Notes: a model not told the origin generated them from the sequence alone. 64,000 nt of DNA from an uncultured Pseudomonadota bacterium (GCA_903927005.1 CAIYLH010000083.1:29914-93913), one strand, 5' to 3'. Counted from the first letter of the stretch, positions 33,063 to 46,096 are shown. Made by a program: numbers and translations.

Positions 33063-33601
33063 ACGCCGCGCTTGCGTCCCTGCTTTTCCTTTTCCTCGGC
33101 AGCCGCCGCCTCGAGGAACGACAACTGGCCCACCGGCTGGTCGCGGCGCGGCTTGTGCTTGAGGCGTGCGATCTCGTCGTGGAACGCCTCGACGTCCTGG
33201 AAGCTGCGGTAGATGGAGGCGAAGCGTACATAGGCCACCTCGTCCAGGTGGCGCAGCTCCTCCATGACCAGCTCGCCGATCAGCCGCGAGCCCACCTCGC
33301 GCTCGCCCAGACTGCGCAGCTTGTGGCCGATGTGCACGATGGCAGCATCGATCGCATCGTTGGCGACGGGGCGCTTCTCCAGCGACTTCTGCATGCCCGA
33401 GCGGAGCTTGGCCTCGGAGAACGGCTCTCGCGTCTGGTCGCTCTTGACGATCTGCGGCATCACCAGTTCCGCCGACTCAAAGGTCGTGAAGCGCTCGCTG
33501 CAGGCTAGGCACTCACGCCGGCGGCGGATCTGTTGACCCTCCGCGGCCAGCCGTGAGTCAGTGACCTTGGTCTCGACGTGGCCGCAGAAGGGGCAATGCA
33601 C
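33059..33601 (-). CDS. nrdR: Transcriptional repressor NrdR
   Basis: A 180-residue regulator of ribonucleotide reductase genes. A zinc ribbon ([11 protein letters not shown] and [12 protein letters not shown]) is followed by an ATP-cone domain (residues about 49-139). The start is GTG at 33601, because no ATG fits the conserved MHCPFCG beginning. The C-terminal 30 residues are charged and longer than usual. It lies between glyA and ribD, a very common gene order. Confidence 0.95.
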   Translation of the reverse strand: MHCPFCGHVETKVTDSRLAAEGQQIRRRRECLACSERFTTFESAELVMPQIVKSDQTREPFSEAKLRSGMQKSLEKRPVANDAIDAAIVHIGHKLRSLGEREVGSRLIGELVMEELRHLDEVAYVRFASIYRSFQDVEAFHDEIARLKHKPRRDQPVGQLSFLEAAAAEEKEKQGRKRGV

Positions 33602-33623
33602 GTCGGCTGCCCAGGCTTGCCGG

Positions 33624-34931
33624 TCAGCTCTGCTTGTACACAGGGAAGCGGCGGCAGATCGCCTCCACTTCGCCCCGTACGCGCACGATGACCTCCTGCT
33701 CCGCCGTCACACCGCCCTTGCCATCCGGCGAGCCGAGGTGGGCGCGCGCCGACAGGTTGTCGAGCAGATCGGAGATCAGGTTCGCCAGCTGCACGACCTC
33801 CGCCTCGCGGAAGCCCCGCGTCGTTACCGCGGGAGTGCCGATGCGCAGGCCGCTGGTGATCATCGGCGGACGCGGGTCGTTGGGAACCGCGTTCTTGTTG
33901 ACCGTGATGTGAGCCGCGCCCAGCGCGGCGTCCGCATCCTTGCCGGTGACGTTCTTGGCAATCAGGTCGAGCAGGAACAGGTGATTGTCGGTGCCGCCCG
34001 AGACGATGTTGTAGCCGCGCTTGATGAACGCCGCGGCCATCGCCTGGGCGTTGATGACGACCTGCCGCTGGTAGTCCTTGAACTCCGGCTGCAAGGCCTC
34101 AAGGAAGGCGACCGCCTTGGCGGCGATCACGTGCATCAGCGGGCCGCCCTGCGTGCCAGGGAACACCATCGACTGGAACTTCTTGGTGAGCTCCTCGCCG
34201 CCGTTGGACAGGATGATGCCACCGCGCGGTCCACGCAGCGTCTTGTGCGTGGTCGAGGTGACGACGTGCGCGTGCGGCACTGGGTTCGGGTACACGCCAG
34301 TCGCGCACAGGCCGGCGACATGGGCCATGTCCACCATGAAATAAGCGCCAACAGCATCCGCGATCACGCGGAAGCGCGCCCAGTCGATCACCCGCGAGTA
34401 GGCCGAAAAGCCCGCGATGATCAGCTTCGGCTTGTGCTCCTTGGCCAGCGCCTCGACCTGCGCGTAGTCGATCTCGCCGGTCGCAGCGACGATACCGTAC
34501 TGGAAGGCATTGAAGACTTTGCCGGACAGGTTGACCTTGGCGCCGTGGGTGAGATGACCGCCGTGGTCTAGGCTCATGCCAAGGATCGTGTCGCCGGCCT
34601 TGAGCAACGCGAAGTAGACCGCAGCGTTCGCCTGCGACCCTGAGTGCGGCTGCACGTTCGCGTAACTCGCCCCGAACAGTTGCTTGACGCGATCGATCGC
34701 AAGCTGCTCGGCGACGTCGACATGCTCGCAGCCGCCGTAGTAGCGCTTGCCCGGGTAGCCTTCCGCGTACTTGTTGGTGAGTACCGAGCCCTGTGCTTCG
34801 AGCACGCGGGGGCTGGCGTAGTTCTCCGACGCGATCAGCTCGATATGATCTTCCTGGCGAACCCGCTCAGCGCCGATCGCGGCGGCCAGCTCAGGGTCGA
34901 ATCCGGCAATCGTCATCTTCGAGTCGAACAT
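33624..34931 (-). CDS. glyA: Serine hydroxymethyltransferase
   Basis: A 435-residue pyridoxal-phosphate enzyme that interconverts serine and glycine and charges tetrahydrofolate with one-carbon units. The cofactor lysine is in [16 protein letters not shown], and the N-terminal [13 protein letters not shown] and YYGGCEHVD are family landmarks. The length is close to E. coli GlyA plus a short N-terminal tail. The ATG at 34931 is followed by the nrdR-ribD-ribE genes on the same strand, 22 bases downstream. Confidence 0.97.
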   Translation of the reverse strand: MFDSKMTIAGFDPELAAAIGAERVRQEDHIELIASENYASPRVLEAQGSVLTNKYAEGYPGKRYYGGCEHVDVAEQLAIDRVKQLFGASYANVQPHSGSQANAAVYFALLKAGDTILGMSLDHGGHLTHGAKVNLSGKVFNAFQYGIVAATGEIDYAQVEALAKEHKPKLIIAGFSAYSRVIDWARFRVIADAVGAYFMVDMAHVAGLCATGVYPNPVPHAHVVTSTTHKTLRGPRGGIILSNGGEELTKKFQSMVFPGTQGGPLMHVIAAKAVAFLEALQPEFKDYQRQVVINAQAMAAAFIKRGYNIVSGGTDNHLFLLDLIAKNVTGKDADAALGAAHITVNKNAVPNDPRPPMITSGLRIGTPAVTTRGFREAEVVQLANLISDLLDNLSARAHLGSPDGKGGVTAEQEVIVRVRGEVEAICRRFPVYKQS

Positions 34932-35021
34932 GGGGCGAGCGCTTCCAGCGGTGGCGAACCCGATGCGGGTCGCGTAAGTCAGGGATTTTACCGAAATTCG
35001 AGCCGTCGCCGGGACGGGAAT

Positions 35022-35981
35022 TCAACTTTGGTGGTCGACGAAGCTCTTGACGACCCGCGACCAGGCACGGGCGATGTTGCGACGGTTGTAGCCGCCCCCG
35101 CCAACCCCCAGCAGTCGGCCCTCGCAGAGACGGTCCGCAAGCGTCGCCAGGCGAGCGGCCGCATGGGCATGCGCCTCTTCGGTATAGCGCAGGTGAGTAA
35201 TCGGGTCGCCTTCGAGGCTGTCCGCGCCGCATTGGAGCACGATGAACTCCGGCTGGCGCGCCTCAAGGTACGCCTCGACCCGCTCCCAGGCCGGCCAGAA
35301 GGCCTCGTCCCCGGCGCTCGGCGGCAACGGGATATTCAGCTTGGTGCCAGCCGCCCGGCCACGGCCCGTCTCATGGGCAGCCCCGGTGCCGGGAAACAGG
35401 AACCGACCATCCTCGTGGATATCGGCAAAAGACACGTCCGGGTCTTCCTCGAACGCGTAGAACACCCCGTCGCCATGGTGGGCATCGATATCGACGTAGG
35501 CGACCCGGCTGATGCCCCAGCGACGCCGCAGCTGCTCGATCACGACCCCGCAGTCGTTAAAGACGCAGAAACCGGAGGCGTGCGCACGCGAGGCGTGATG
35601 CAGGCCAGCGATCGGCACGAAAGCGCGCTTCGCGCGCCCCTCCATAATTGCCTCGGTGGCGACCAGCGTCGCGCCCACCACCGCACTGGCCGCGTCAAAC
35701 ACGCCGCGGAAGGCCGGCGTATCGCCGGCGTCCAGGTAGCCGTTACCGTGCACGGAGCGCTCGGCGACCAGCGACACGTAAGCCGGATCATGGAAGCTCT
35801 CGAGCTCCGCCCGGGTCGCGGCACGCGGCGCCAGCAACTCAACCGAGTCCTCAAGCTCGTCCGCCTTCAGCTCACGCAGGAACACGTCATGCCGGTCCAT
35901 GCCGAACGGATGGCCCTCGCCAAAGCCATAACGGGCAATTGCTTCGCCGGCGACCAGGAGCGTTTCTCGAGCTTTACGCAT
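35022..35981 (-). CDS. Histone-deacetylase-superfamily protein (AcuC-like)
   Basis: A zinc-dependent deacetylase of about 319 residues. The signature segments are AGLHHASRAHASGFCVFND (tandem His and the Phe/Asn loop), VDIDAHHGDGVFYAF (zinc-binding Asp and His), VLQCGADSLEGDP (third zinc ligand) and GVGGGGYNRRNIARAW. Bacterial members deacetylate small molecules or protein lysines, such as acetyl-CoA synthetase in the case of AcuC. The substrate here is unknown. The start could be ATG 35981 or 36011; similarity begins only after 35981. Confidence 0.88.
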   Translation of the reverse strand: MRKARETLLVAGEAIARYGFGEGHPFGMDRHDVFLRELKADELEDSVELLAPRAATRAELESFHDPAYVSLVAERSVHGNGYLDAGDTPAFRGVFDAASAVVGATLVATEAIMEGRAKRAFVPIAGLHHASRAHASGFCVFNDCGVVIEQLRRRWGISRVAYVDIDAHHGDGVFYAFEEDPDVSFADIHEDGRFLFPGTGAAHETGRGRAAGTKLNIPLPPSAGDEAFWPAWERVEAYLEARQPEFIVLQCGADSLEGDPITHLRYTEEAHAHAAARLATLADRLCEGRLLGVGGGGYNRRNIARAWSRVVKSFVDHQS

Positions 35982-36496
35982 AGCCTTGAGGGTAGCAGCT
36001 TGGCCCGCCATGGTCAGCGGGGGGCCTGCCCGGGTCCGCCGCGCAGCACCGGCCGCAGCAATGGCGGGATGCAGCACACCCTCGGCCGCGCATTGGCGTG
36101 AGCCGCGCCGATCTGCAACGCCCAGATCATCAGCAGGCCGTCGCTTGCCAACGAACCGACCGCGAGTCAGGCGCCCGCCGTGAAGCGCGACGCCTCGAGG
36201 CGCGCGTGCCCGCTGCTCTGCGGAGCGCTTGCGAAGCTAATCGCCACGCCGCCGATCACGCGGCGGGGCAAGAGTGCAGCGAGCCCATCGACAGCGGCGC
36301 GGCTCCGCCACGGCCCTGCCGCGGCGCCGGTCTGAACGACGCCGCTTGGCGATATACTGGGCGCTTTACTACGCTGCCCGCGTGCGCCAAAGCGCTGCGC
36401 GAGGGCGCCGCCGAGTGTCTTGAGCGCGTGTTGGAAGAGGCCGCCTGACAGCCTTACAGCACGACACAACAAGTTGATTTAAAAAGAGTTTAATAA
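35982..36496. other. Divergent intergenic region upstream of ettA
   Basis: About 515 bases without a supportable gene. The last 40 bases before ettA are AT-rich. TATACT at 36353-36358 resembles a -10 box, with a poor -35 (TCTGAA at 36331-36336, spacer 16). It would give a leader of about 130 bases for ettA. The remainder is GC-rich, with short hairpin-forming arms and no recognised RNA gene. Confidence 0.4.
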
Positions 36497-38164
<1,668 letters not shown>

Positions 38165-38169
38165 ACCTC

Positions 38170-39669
38170 ATGACGCACATGCTCGATGGCCGCGATCTGA
38201 CCCTGGACAGCGTTGCAGGGCTCGCCGCCGGCGCTCGCTACTCGCTCGCTCCCGAAGCGCTGGTGCGCATGAACCGCAGTCGCGACGCGGTCGACGCCAC
38301 CATCGCCAAGGGCGCAGCCAGTTACGGCATCACGACCGGCTTCGGCGCCTTCGCCAACCGCCGCATCCCGCCGGCGAAACTGGTCGAACTACAGACCAAC
38401 CTCGTGCGCAGTCACTCGGTCGGTGTCGGCGCGCCACTGGCCGCCCACCACGTCCGTCGGATCCTGCTGCTGAAGGCTAACAGCCTGGCGGCGGGCTACT
38501 CCGGCATCCGCCCGGCCGTCGTCGAGACGCTGCTCAAGCTGCTCGCCGCGGACGTGCTGCCAGTCATCCCCGGCAAGGGCTCGGTCGGCGCCTCGGGCGA
38601 TCTTGCCCCGCTCGCCCACCTGTCGCTCGCGCTGATCGGCGAGGGCTCGGCCATGCACGGCGGCCGATTGCTCGAGGGCGCCGAGGTCTGCCGCGCCGCA
38701 GGCTTCGAGCCGGTGGCCTTGCAGGCCAAGGAGGGACTGGCGCTGCTCAACGGCACGCAGGTCAGTACCGCACTTGCGATCGACGGCTGGGCGCGCGCGC
38801 GACGTCTGCTGGAGAGCACGGTCGTCGTCGGCGCACTGACGGTCGAGGCCCTGGCAGGCTCGCATACGCCGTTCGACGCCCGCATTCACGATGCGCGCGG
38901 CCAGGCCGGCCAGCGCGAGATCGCCCGCCTGATCCGCACGATGCTCGGCGACAGCGAAATCCACTCCAGCCACGCCGATTGCGACCGCGTGCAGGACCCA
39001 TACGCAGTACGCTGCCTGCCGCAAGTGGCGGGCGCGGCCTGGGACACGCTAGAACACGCCGCCCGGGTGCTGACCGGCGAGATCAATGGCGTCTCGGACA
39101 ATCCGCTGATCTTCGGCGACGACATCCTCTCGGGCGGCAACTTTCACGCCGCACCGATCGGTCTGGTCGCCGACTTCATGGCGATCGCGATCACCGACCT
39201 GTCGTCGATGACGGAACGGCGCATCGACCTGCTCGACCGGCGCGTGAACCCGGCGCTGAACATGTTCCTGACGACCGAGCCGGGCGTCGAGTCGGGGTTC
39301 ATGATCGCGCACGTGACCGCCGCGGCATTGGCTTCCGAGAACAAGACCCTCGCCCACCCCGCCTCGGTCGACAGCATTCCGACCTCGGCAGGCCAGGAAG
39401 ACCACGTCAGCATGGCGCCGTGGGCCGGCCACAAGCTGCTGCAGATCTGCGACAACTCGGCCATGATCCTGGGCATCGAGCTGCTGGTCGCGGCGCACGC
39501 ACTGGACTGCCAGCGGCCGCTGCGCACCACGGCGCGGCTGGAAGCCCTGCATGATGCACTGCGGCGAATCGTGCCGTTCCAGCCGCGGGATCACCGTTTG
39601 GACGGCGACATCCGTGCCGCGACCGCCCTGATCGAGTCCGGCGCCATCGCCGCGCTGCTACGGACTTGA
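38170..39669 (+). CDS. hutH: Histidine ammonia-lyase
   Basis: A 499-residue enzyme that deaminates histidine to urocanate through a self-made MIO cofactor. The Ala-Ser-Gly triad is in GSVGASGDLAPLAHL (near residues 141-143), as in known HutH. LQTNLVRSHSVGVG keeps the Ser-His pair, and GQEDHVSMAPWAG keeps the Glu, both of which favour histidine over tyrosine or phenylalanine. No hutU, hutI or hutG is nearby, so the gene is isolated from the rest of the pathway here. The first ATG (38170) lies five bases after the ettA stop; an overlapping TTG at 38161 is possible. Confidence 0.9.
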   Translation: MTHMLDGRDLTLDSVAGLAAGARYSLAPEALVRMNRSRDAVDATIAKGAASYGITTGFGAFANRRIPPAKLVELQTNLVRSHSVGVGAPLAAHHVRRILLLKANSLAAGYSGIRPAVVETLLKLLAADVLPVIPGKGSVGASGDLAPLAHLSLALIGEGSAMHGGRLLEGAEVCRAAGFEPVALQAKEGLALLNGTQVSTALAIDGWARARRLLESTVVVGALTVEALAGSHTPFDARIHDARGQAGQREIARLIRTMLGDSEIHSSHADCDRVQDPYAVRCLPQVAGAAWDTLEHAARVLTGEINGVSDNPLIFGDDILSGGNFHAAPIGLVADFMAIAITDLSSMTERRIDLLDRRVNPALNMFLTTEPGVESGFMIAHVTAAALASENKTLAHPASVDSIPTSAGQEDHVSMAPWAGHKLLQICDNSAMILGIELLVAAHALDCQRPLRTTARLEALHDALRRIVPFQPRDHRLDGDIRAATALIESGAIAALLRT

Positions 39670-39787
39670 GCGGACCTCTGCAGGCCGGCGGAGTGCGCTA
39701 GACTTCCAGTCGAGCGCACGTCCATCCCCGACCAAACAGGCCGCCATCCGGCGGCCAGGGCGGCGGACAGGCGCCTGCGGAGAGCGC

Positions 39788-40501
39788 ATGCCGATCCATA
39801 TCGATGCCGCCGGAACGCTGCACCACGATCAGGCCCACAACTTCGCGTTGACCTGCCCGTACTGCGAGGTGCTGTCGCACGTCACGCCCGTGTCGGTGCC
39901 GCAGTTTTCACAGCTGCTCACGTTCAAGCCCTCGCACGTCGGCATCGTCTACCGCTGTGACGCCTGCAACGCGCCGCTGTTCCTGAAGTTTCCGGTAAAG
40001 ATGTACGGCAGCACGCGCGTCGAGCTGTCGCCATCGTTCCAGGAACTCGAACGCCCGCGCGAGAAGTTCGAGCTCACCCATCTGCCGGATGACATCGACA
40101 AACTGTGCCGCGAGACGCTCGAGTGCTTCTCAGCGGGCTGCTACAACGCCTTCGCATCGATGTGCCGACGCGTGGCGCAGGCGACGTTCACGGACCTGGG
40201 CGAACACGGCAAGCTGCGCATGTTCGACCAGCTGAACGACTCACGCGAAATGGCGGAACTCGACCAGGAAACGTTCAACGTGCTGCGCAAGGTGCTGTTC
40301 GGCAACGACAGTCCCGGCTCACGCGCGAGCATGCCGGCGCTGGACGCCACTACGGCAGGCGTCCTGCTCGAGGTACTCAAGGACCTGCTCTACCAAAGCT
40401 ACGTGCGCCGTGGCCGCCTGCAGCAGGCGATGATGACGCGCCGTCGCTACGTCGGCGACGACGCGGCCACCAACGTCACACCGATCAGCAAGAAGAACTG
40501 A
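39788..40501 (+). CDS. Zinc-ribbon protein with DUF4145-like C-terminal domain
   Basis: A 237-residue cytoplasmic protein of unknown function. A zinc ribbon is formed by LTCPYCEVLSH (residues about 22-32) and YRCDACNAPLF (about 57-67). The C-terminal half, including CFSAGCYNAFASMCRRVAQATF, resembles DUF4145, a helical domain also found in some restriction-modification and defence proteins. The rest of the protein has no recognisable catalytic motif. GGAGAG before ATG 39788 gives a good ribosome site. It is followed 39 bases later by the SIMPL protein, perhaps in one unit. Confidence 0.7.
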   Translation: MPIHIDAAGTLHHDQAHNFALTCPYCEVLSHVTPVSVPQFSQLLTFKPSHVGIVYRCDACNAPLFLKFPVKMYGSTRVELSPSFQELERPREKFELTHLPDDIDKLCRETLECFSAGCYNAFASMCRRVAQATFTDLGEHGKLRMFDQLNDSREMAELDQETFNVLRKVLFGNDSPGSRASMPALDATTAGVLLEVLKDLLYQSYVRRGRLQQAMMTRRRYVGDDAATNVTPISKKN

Positions 40502-40540
40502 CGCCGCGCCCGCCAGCGGCCCCTCAGCGGAGAGTCATCA

Positions 40541-41284
40541 ATGCGTTGCCTGCGTTTATGGATGCCGCTCGCCACGATGGCACTGGGCCTGATGATCTCC
40601 TGCGCCAGCGCACTGGCAGATGCCAGCGCTGTCAGCGCGCAGATCATCGTCGCCGGCCACGGCGAGGTCACGATCCCACCGACGCACGGCCGCTTCACCA
40701 TCGCCGTCACCACCAGCGCCGCCACGGCGAGCACTGCAGGCAGCGACAACGCCCGCCTGTCGAAAGCGGTATCGGACGCGCTTTTTGCAGCGGGCATGAC
40801 GCGCGAGGAGCTGCTCGGCACGCGTCTGAACGTCAACGCCAAGTGGGACTATGACGATCACGGTCGCCGCAAGGGACGCACCACGTACGAGGCAACCAAC
40901 ACGCTGCGCGTGGAGTCGGCGCGCCTCGAACAGCTTGGAGTGCTGGTCGATGCAGCGCTTGGCGCCGGCGCCAGCAGCGTCTCGGACGTAGACTTCTCGG
41001 CCCGCAACGCGACGACGGCTCGACGTCAGGCACTGACGCTGGCGATGGAGGATGCGCGCAGCGAGGCCGACACGATCGCCCGCGCTGCCGGCGGACTGTT
41101 AGGCGAGCTGGTCGCTGTCACGACCGAGCGATCCGGCGTCCCGGCTGGCGAGCTGCAAGAAATGATCGTTACCGCGAATCGCCGCGCAATGGCAGCGCCG
41201 GTGCCGACCAGCGTGACCCCGAATGACATCGTCATCGAGGCGCATGTGAACGCGCGCTGGGGCTTCCTCCCCGCGCGCCACTGA
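40541..41284 (+). CDS. SIMPL-domain (DUF541) exported protein
   Basis: A 247-residue protein with a signal peptide (about residues 1-26, ending ASALADA) and a SIMPL/DUF541 domain. The domain starts at QIIVAGHGEVTIPPTHGRF and ends with a family-like IVIEAHVNARW. Relatives are periplasmic or outer-membrane proteins linked to stress, but the molecular function is unknown. Ribosome site GGAGAG, about 7 bases from the ATG. Confidence 0.85.
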   Translation: MRCLRLWMPLATMALGLMISCASALADASAVSAQIIVAGHGEVTIPPTHGRFTIAVTTSAATASTAGSDNARLSKAVSDALFAAGMTREELLGTRLNVNAKWDYDDHGRRKGRTTYEATNTLRVESARLEQLGVLVDAALGAGASSVSDVDFSARNATTARRQALTLAMEDARSEADTIARAAGGLLGELVAVTTERSGVPAGELQEMIVTANRRAMAAPVPTSVTPNDIVIEAHVNARWGFLPARH

Positions 41285-41292
41285 CGAGCCGC

Positions 41293-42117
41293 TCAGACGT
41301 CGACGAGTTCGACCTCTGCCGCGAGCAGCGGCCGGCCAAGGAAGATGCTGCCGACCCGCGCGAAGCGCTCCGGGCCATCGGTCGCCAGAAAGTGCGTTGC
41401 GCCGACGGCAAGCGGGCTTGCCAGCCCCCGCTGCGCCAACAGTTGCGCCACGGCACGCGCCGTGGTGGCCGCTGAGTCGACCAGCGTCACGCCCGCTGGC
41501 AGCACGCCTGCAAGCGCCCGCCCGAGCACGGGGAAATGCGTGCAGCCAAGCAGCAGCGTGTCGGGCGGCAGCGGCTGGGCGAAGGCGGCATCGAGGTAGC
41601 GACGCGCCGCGAGTTCGACGATCGGCCCTTCGGTCCAGCCTTCCTCGGCGAGGGCGACGAACAAAGAACCGCTGAGGGCCGTCACCCGTACGTCGCTTGA
41701 AAGCGCGCCGATCGCGGCCTGATAGGCCCCGGCCCGGATCGTCCCTTCGGTCGCAATCACCGCAATGTGGCCCGAGCGGGTCGCCGCCACCGCAGCGGCA
41801 GCACCCGGCTCCACCACGCCGATCACCGGCAGCGTCGGAAACTGCCGCGCCAACGCAGGCAGCGCCGCACTCGCGGCGGTGTTGCAAGCGACTACCAGCA
41901 GCTTGATGCCGCGCGCGACCAGCGCACCGGCGCACTGCGACGCGTAGCGTGCGACGCTCGCCGGGCTCTTGGTACCGTACGGCAGTCGCGCCGTGTCACC
42001 CAAATACAAAAACCGCTCGCCGGGCAAGGCCGCCTCGAGCGCCGCCAGCACCGTCAGTCCCCCGACGCCCGAGTCGAACACGCCTATAGGCAGGCTGCGA
42101 TCGGGCAACGAGGTCAC
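41293..42117 (-). CDS. murI: Glutamate racemase
   Basis: A 274-residue cofactor-independent racemase that supplies D-glutamate for peptidoglycan. Both catalytic cysteines are visible, in LVVACNTAASAALP and LLGCTHFPVLGRAL. The N-terminal PIGVFDSGVGGLTVL and YLGDTARLPYGTKS are diagnostic. The start is a GTG at 42117, three bases after the purL stop, with AAAGG directly adjacent, so translation probably depends on coupling to purL. Confidence 0.95.
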   Translation of the reverse strand: MTSLPDRSLPIGVFDSGVGGLTVLAALEAALPGERFLYLGDTARLPYGTKSPASVARYASQCAGALVARGIKLLVVACNTAASAALPALARQFPTLPVIGVVEPGAAAAVAATRSGHIAVIATEGTIRAGAYQAAIGALSSDVRVTALSGSLFVALAEEGWTEGPIVELAARRYLDAAFAQPLPPDTLLLGCTHFPVLGRALAGVLPAGVTLVDSAATTARAVAQLLAQRGLASPLAVGATHFLATDGPERFARVGSIFLGRPLLAAEVELVDV

Positions 42118-42120
42118 CCT

Positions 42121-45100
42121 TTAGCCGAGCGCGACGCGGGCGTTGCGGAACAGGCGCATCCAGCCACCATCCTCGTGCCAGTCGCGCGGCCGCCAGGAGT
42201 TTTGCGCTGCGCGGTAGACGCGCTCGGGGTGCGGCATCAGCAGCGTCGTGCGGCCATCATCGCTGACCACGCCTGCGATCGCGCCAGGCGAGCCGTTCGG
42301 GTTCGCAGGATAGGTCACCGCCGGCCGGCCCTGGTGATCAACGTAGCGCATCGCAACGCCGCGCGCGGCGATCAGCGCCGCCAGATCGCCGTCAGCGGCA
42401 AACGCTGCGCGGCCCTCGCCGTGCGACACCGCGATCGGCAGGCGGGAGCCGGCCATGCCAGTCAGGAAAGGCGACGGCGAGTCGGGCACGTCGACCATCA
42501 CCAGCCGCGCCTCGAATTGCTCCGAACGGTTGCGCATGAAGCGCGGCCAGTGCTGGCTGCCAGGAATCAGCTCGCCCAGGCCCGCCAGCATCTGGCAGCC
42601 GTTGCAGACGCCCAGCGACAAGGATCCGGCACGCTCGAAGTAACGCGCAAACTCGTCGCGAGCGCGCGCATTGAACAGCACCGACTTCGCCCAGCCCTGC
42701 CCCGCGCCCAGCACGTCGCCGTAGGAGAATCCGCCACAGGCGACCAGCACCTGGAAGTCATCAAGACTGACCCGGCCTTCGATGATGTCGGTCATGTGCA
42801 CATCGCGCGGCGCGAAGCCGGCGCGGTCGAACGCTGCGGCCATCTCGGCCTGACTGTTGACCCCCTGCTCGCGCAGTACCGCGACCCGCGGGCGCGCACC
42901 GCGCAGCACGTAGGGCGCGGCGATATCGTCGTCGGGGCTGTAGGTCAGCTTCGCATGCAGTCCCGGATCATCGAGCTCGGCGAGCGCGGCGTATTCCTCG
43001 CGCGCGCACTGCGGATCGTCACGCAGCTCACGCATGCGGAAACTGGTCGCGGACCACGCGCTGCGCAGCTCCACCAGCGCCTCGTCGATGACAACGCGGC
43101 TACCGGCGCGGATCACGACGCGCGGCTGCGGCGCCAGCCGGCCGATCACGCGCGTGCAGCCGTCGAGGCCGTGGCGATTGCAAATCTCCAGCAGCCGCAC
43201 GAGGTCGGTATTGCGCACCTGCAGCACGGCACCGGGCTCCTCGGCATACAGCGCCGCGACCGGATCTGCGACAGCGCCAAGCGCGATCTCAAGGCCGCTC
43301 CTGCCCGCGAACGCCATCTCCACCAGCGTCACGAACAGGCCGCCATCAGAGCGATCGTGGTAGGCGAGCACGAGCCCGGCGCGCGCCGCCTCGCGCACGG
43401 CGCCAAAGAAACCCCGCAGCAGCGCCGGATCATCGAGGTCGGCCGGCACGTCGCCCAGCGCCCCGTACACCTGCGCAAGACACGACGCACCGACACGGTT
43501 GCGGCCAGCCGACAGGTCGATCAAGAGCAGCGAGGACTCGCCACGATCGGTCTGCAGCTCAGGGGTCAGCGTCCGGCGCGCGTCGACCACCGGCGCGAAC
43601 GCCGAGACGATCAGCGACACCGGCGACCAGACCGAGCGCTCGCCGTCCGCGGCCTTCCAGCCGGAACGCATCGACAACGAATCCTTGCCGACCGGAATCG
43701 CGATTCCCAGGGCCGGGCATAGCTGCTCGCCGACCGCATATACGGTGTCGTACAGCGTCGCGTCCTCCGCCGCATCGCCGGCGGCCGCCATCCAGTTGGC
43801 CGACAGCTTGATATCGCCGATCGCGGCGACATCGGCCGCAGCGAGGTTGGTGATCGCCTCGGCCACCGCCAGGCGCCCGGAGGCCGGGCCGTCGAGCAGC
43901 GCCACCGGCGTGCGCTCCCCCATCGACATGGCTTCGCCGAGATAGGTCGTGTAGCCGGCGAGGGTCACCGCACAGTCGCTCACCGGTACCTGCCAGGGGC
44001 CGACCAGCGAGTCACGACTGATCTGGCCGCCAACGGTGCGGTCGCCGATCGTGATCAAAAACGTCTTGTCGGCGATTGTCGGCAACGCGAGCAAGCGGTA
44101 GGCGGCCTCGCGCGCATCGATGCCTAGGGTAGCGAGCGGCTCGCGCGGCCGCGCACGGCGCTTGCCGTGGCGCGTCATGCGCGGCGCCTTGCCCAGCAGC
44201 ACCTCGATCGGCATCGATACCGGCGTCGTGCCGGTCAGCCGGTCGCGCACCTCAAGATTTCCGTCATCGGTGATCTCACCCACCACCGCCACCGGGCAGC
44301 GCTCGCGCGCGCAGAACGACATGAACTGCTCGATGCCTGCCGGCTCGATGCACAGCACGTAGCGCTCCTGCGCCTCGTTGCACCACAGCTCCAAGGGCGA
44401 CAGCCCCGGCTCGTCGGTCGGGATCTGGCGCAACTCGATGATGCCGCCGCGCGCGCTGTGCGCGATCGCCTCGGGTATCGCGTTCGACAGCCCACCGGCG
44501 CCGACGTCGTGGATCAGCACGATCGGGTTCGCCTCACCCAGCGACCAGCAGCGGTCGATGACCTCCTGGGCTCGACGCTGCATCTCCGGGTTGCCGCGCT
44601 GGACCGAGGCGAAATCGAGGTCTTCGGCACTCGCGCCACTGCCTACCGACGAGGCGGCCCCGCCGCCCAGGCCGATCAGCATCGCAGGCCCACCGAGCAC
44701 GACAATCTTGGCGCCCGCGGGCACCTCAATCTTGTTGACGTGATCGCGGCGCACGTTGCCAAGGCCACCGGCGATCATGATGGGCTTGTGGTAGCCGCGG
44801 GTAACGCCAGGCGGATCGCCAGCGACGCTCTGCTCGTAGGTGCGGAAGTAGCCGAGGATGCCGGGGCGGCCGAACTCGTTGTTGAAGGCCGCGGCCCCGA
44901 GCGGGCCGTCGAGCATGATCTCCAGCGCCGAGGCGATGCGCGGCGAGCGCGCTGCAGGGCCTTCCCATGGCTGCTCGAAGCCTGGAATCCGCAGGTTGGA
45001 GGTCGTGAAACCCGACAGGCCCGCCTTGGGCTTCGCGCCGCGGCCGGTGGCGCCCTCGTCACGGATCTCCCCGCCCGAGCCGGTCGAGGCACCGGGGAAC

Positions 45101-46005
45101 GGCGAGATCGCGGTCGGGTGGTTGTGCGTCTCCACCTTCATCAGGATGTCGATCTGCTCGTGCACGTAGCGGTATTCGTGCGTCAACGAATCCGCGTAGA
45201 GCCGCTCGGCCTTGCTGCCCTCGATGACCGACGCGTTATCACGGTAGGCGGACAGGACACCCGCGGGACTGTGCGCATGGGTGTTGCGGATCATCGCGAA
45301 CAAGGACTTCGGCTGCACCTCGCCGTCGATGGTCCAGGCGGCGTTGAAGATCTTGTGGCGGCAGTGCTCGGAGTTCGCCTGCGCGAACATCATCAGCTCG
45401 ACGTCGGTAGGGTCGCGACCGAGTGTCGCGTAGGCCGCCACCAGATAGTCGATCTCATCGACCGACAGCGCCAGACCCAGCCGCGTATCCGCGGCAACCA
45501 GGGCCATGCGGCCATCAGCACCGAGCGCGACGCTGGCCAGCGGTCGCGGCGACTCCGTCACGAACAGGCAGCTGCCCTGCTCGAGCGAGTACAGCACCGC
45601 CTCGATCATGCGGTCGTGCAGCAGTGCGGCGAGGCGCTCCAGCGCGACGCGCTCGAACGCGGCGCCGTGCAGGGTGTAACGGATGCCCCGCTCGAGCCGA
45701 CGTACCGCCGTCAGACCACAGACGTGGGCAATATCGGTCGCCTTGCTGGACCAGGGCGAGATCGTGCCCGGCCGGGGCGTCACGACAAGCGCGGTGCCAC
45801 TCGCCGGCACCGACGGGGCGACGTCAGACTCCAGCAGGCGGCTCAGCACGCCGGACTCGTCCGTCGTCAGCGGCCGCGCAAGGTCGATGAAGTGGGTGTA
45901 GTGGGCCTCAACTGACTCGACCCGGGGGTCGGTCGCGCGCAACGCGCGCAGGAGTTTTTCGAGGCGGAAACGGGACAGGGCGGGCGCACCCGGCAGTAGC
46001 AGCAT
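42121..46005 (-). CDS. purL: Phosphoribosylformylglycinamidine synthase (large single-chain PurL)
   Basis: A 1,294-residue enzyme for the fourth step of purine synthesis. It includes an N-terminal PurS-like domain, two FGAM synthase ATPase halves (for example [17 protein letters not shown] and [14 protein letters not shown]) and a C-terminal glutaminase with nucleophile Cys in [14 protein letters not shown] and His in PHPERVYRA. This fused form is typical of beta- and gammaproteobacteria. murI follows after three bases on the same strand. Confidence 0.97.
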   Translation of the reverse strand: MLLLPGAPALSRFRLEKLLRALRATDPRVESVEAHYTHFIDLARPLTTDESGVLSRLLESDVAPSVPASGTALVVTPRPGTISPWSSKATDIAHVCGLTAVRRLERGIRYTLHGAAFERVALERLAALLHDRMIEAVLYSLEQGSCLFVTESPRPLASVALGADGRMALVAADTRLGLALSVDEIDYLVAAYATLGRDPTDVELMMFAQANSEHCRHKIFNAAWTIDGEVQPKSLFAMIRNTHAHSPAGVLSAYRDNASVIEGSKAERLYADSLTHEYRYVHEQIDILMKVETHNHPTAISPFPGASTGSGGEIRDEGATGRGAKPKAGLSGFTTSNLRIPGFEQPWEGPAARSPRIASALEIMLDGPLGAAAFNNEFGRPGILGYFRTYEQSVAGDPPGVTRGYHKPIMIAGGLGNVRRDHVNKIEVPAGAKIVVLGGPAMLIGLGGGAASSVGSGASAEDLDFASVQRGNPEMQRRAQEVIDRCWSLGEANPIVLIHDVGAGGLSNAIPEAIAHSARGGIIELRQIPTDEPGLSPLELWCNEAQERYVLCIEPAGIEQFMSFCARERCPVAVVGEITDDGNLEVRDRLTGTTPVSMPIEVLLGKAPRMTRHGKRRARPREPLATLGIDAREAAYRLLALPTIADKTFLITIGDRTVGGQISRDSLVGPWQVPVSDCAVTLAGYTTYLGEAMSMGERTPVALLDGPASGRLAVAEAITNLAAADVAAIGDIKLSANWMAAAGDAAEDATLYDTVYAVGEQLCPALGIAIPVGKDSLSMRSGWKAADGERSVWSPVSLIVSAFAPVVDARRTLTPELQTDRGESSLLLIDLSAGRNRVGASCLAQVYGALGDVPADLDDPALLRGFFGAVREAARAGLVLAYHDRSDGGLFVTLVEMAFAGRSGLEIALGAVADPVAALYAEEPGAVLQVRNTDLVRLLEICNRHGLDGCTRVIGRLAPQPRVVIRAGSRVVIDEALVELRSAWSATSFRMRELRDDPQCAREEYAALAELDDPGLHAKLTYSPDDDIAAPYVLRGARPRVAVLREQGVNSQAEMAAAFDRAGFAPRDVHMTDIIEGRVSLDDFQVLVACGGFSYGDVLGAGQGWAKSVLFNARARDEFARYFERAGSLSLGVCNGCQMLAGLGELIPGSQHWPRFMRNRSEQFEARLVMVDVPDSPSPFLTGMAGSRLPIAVSHGEGRAAFAADGDLAALIAARGVAMRYVDHQGRPAVTYPANPNGSPGAIAGVVSDDGRTTLLMPHPERVYRAAQNSWRPRDWHEDGGWMRLFRNARVALG

Positions 46006-46096
46006 CTGGAACTCTGGCTATCCGGCGCCGCCGGCTGGAAGATCATTCTACCGCACGCCCGGGGGCGCCGGGGTTGCTGGGGCCGGCCGCTGGGGG

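Noticed and set aside
33602..35021. Possible FMN riboswitch upstream of the riboflavin genes
   Set aside because: The nrdR-ribD junction overlaps and the region upstream of glyA shows none of the conserved RFN element blocks that I could recognise.
36098..36448. Plus-strand frame before ettA ending in a charged helix-like tail
   Set aside because: No start context or similarity, and it lies in the only space available for the ettA promoter.
41767..45915. Two long plus-strand frames opposite murI and purL
   Set aside because: Same reason: biased composition and exact overlap with the conserved PurL and MurI frames.
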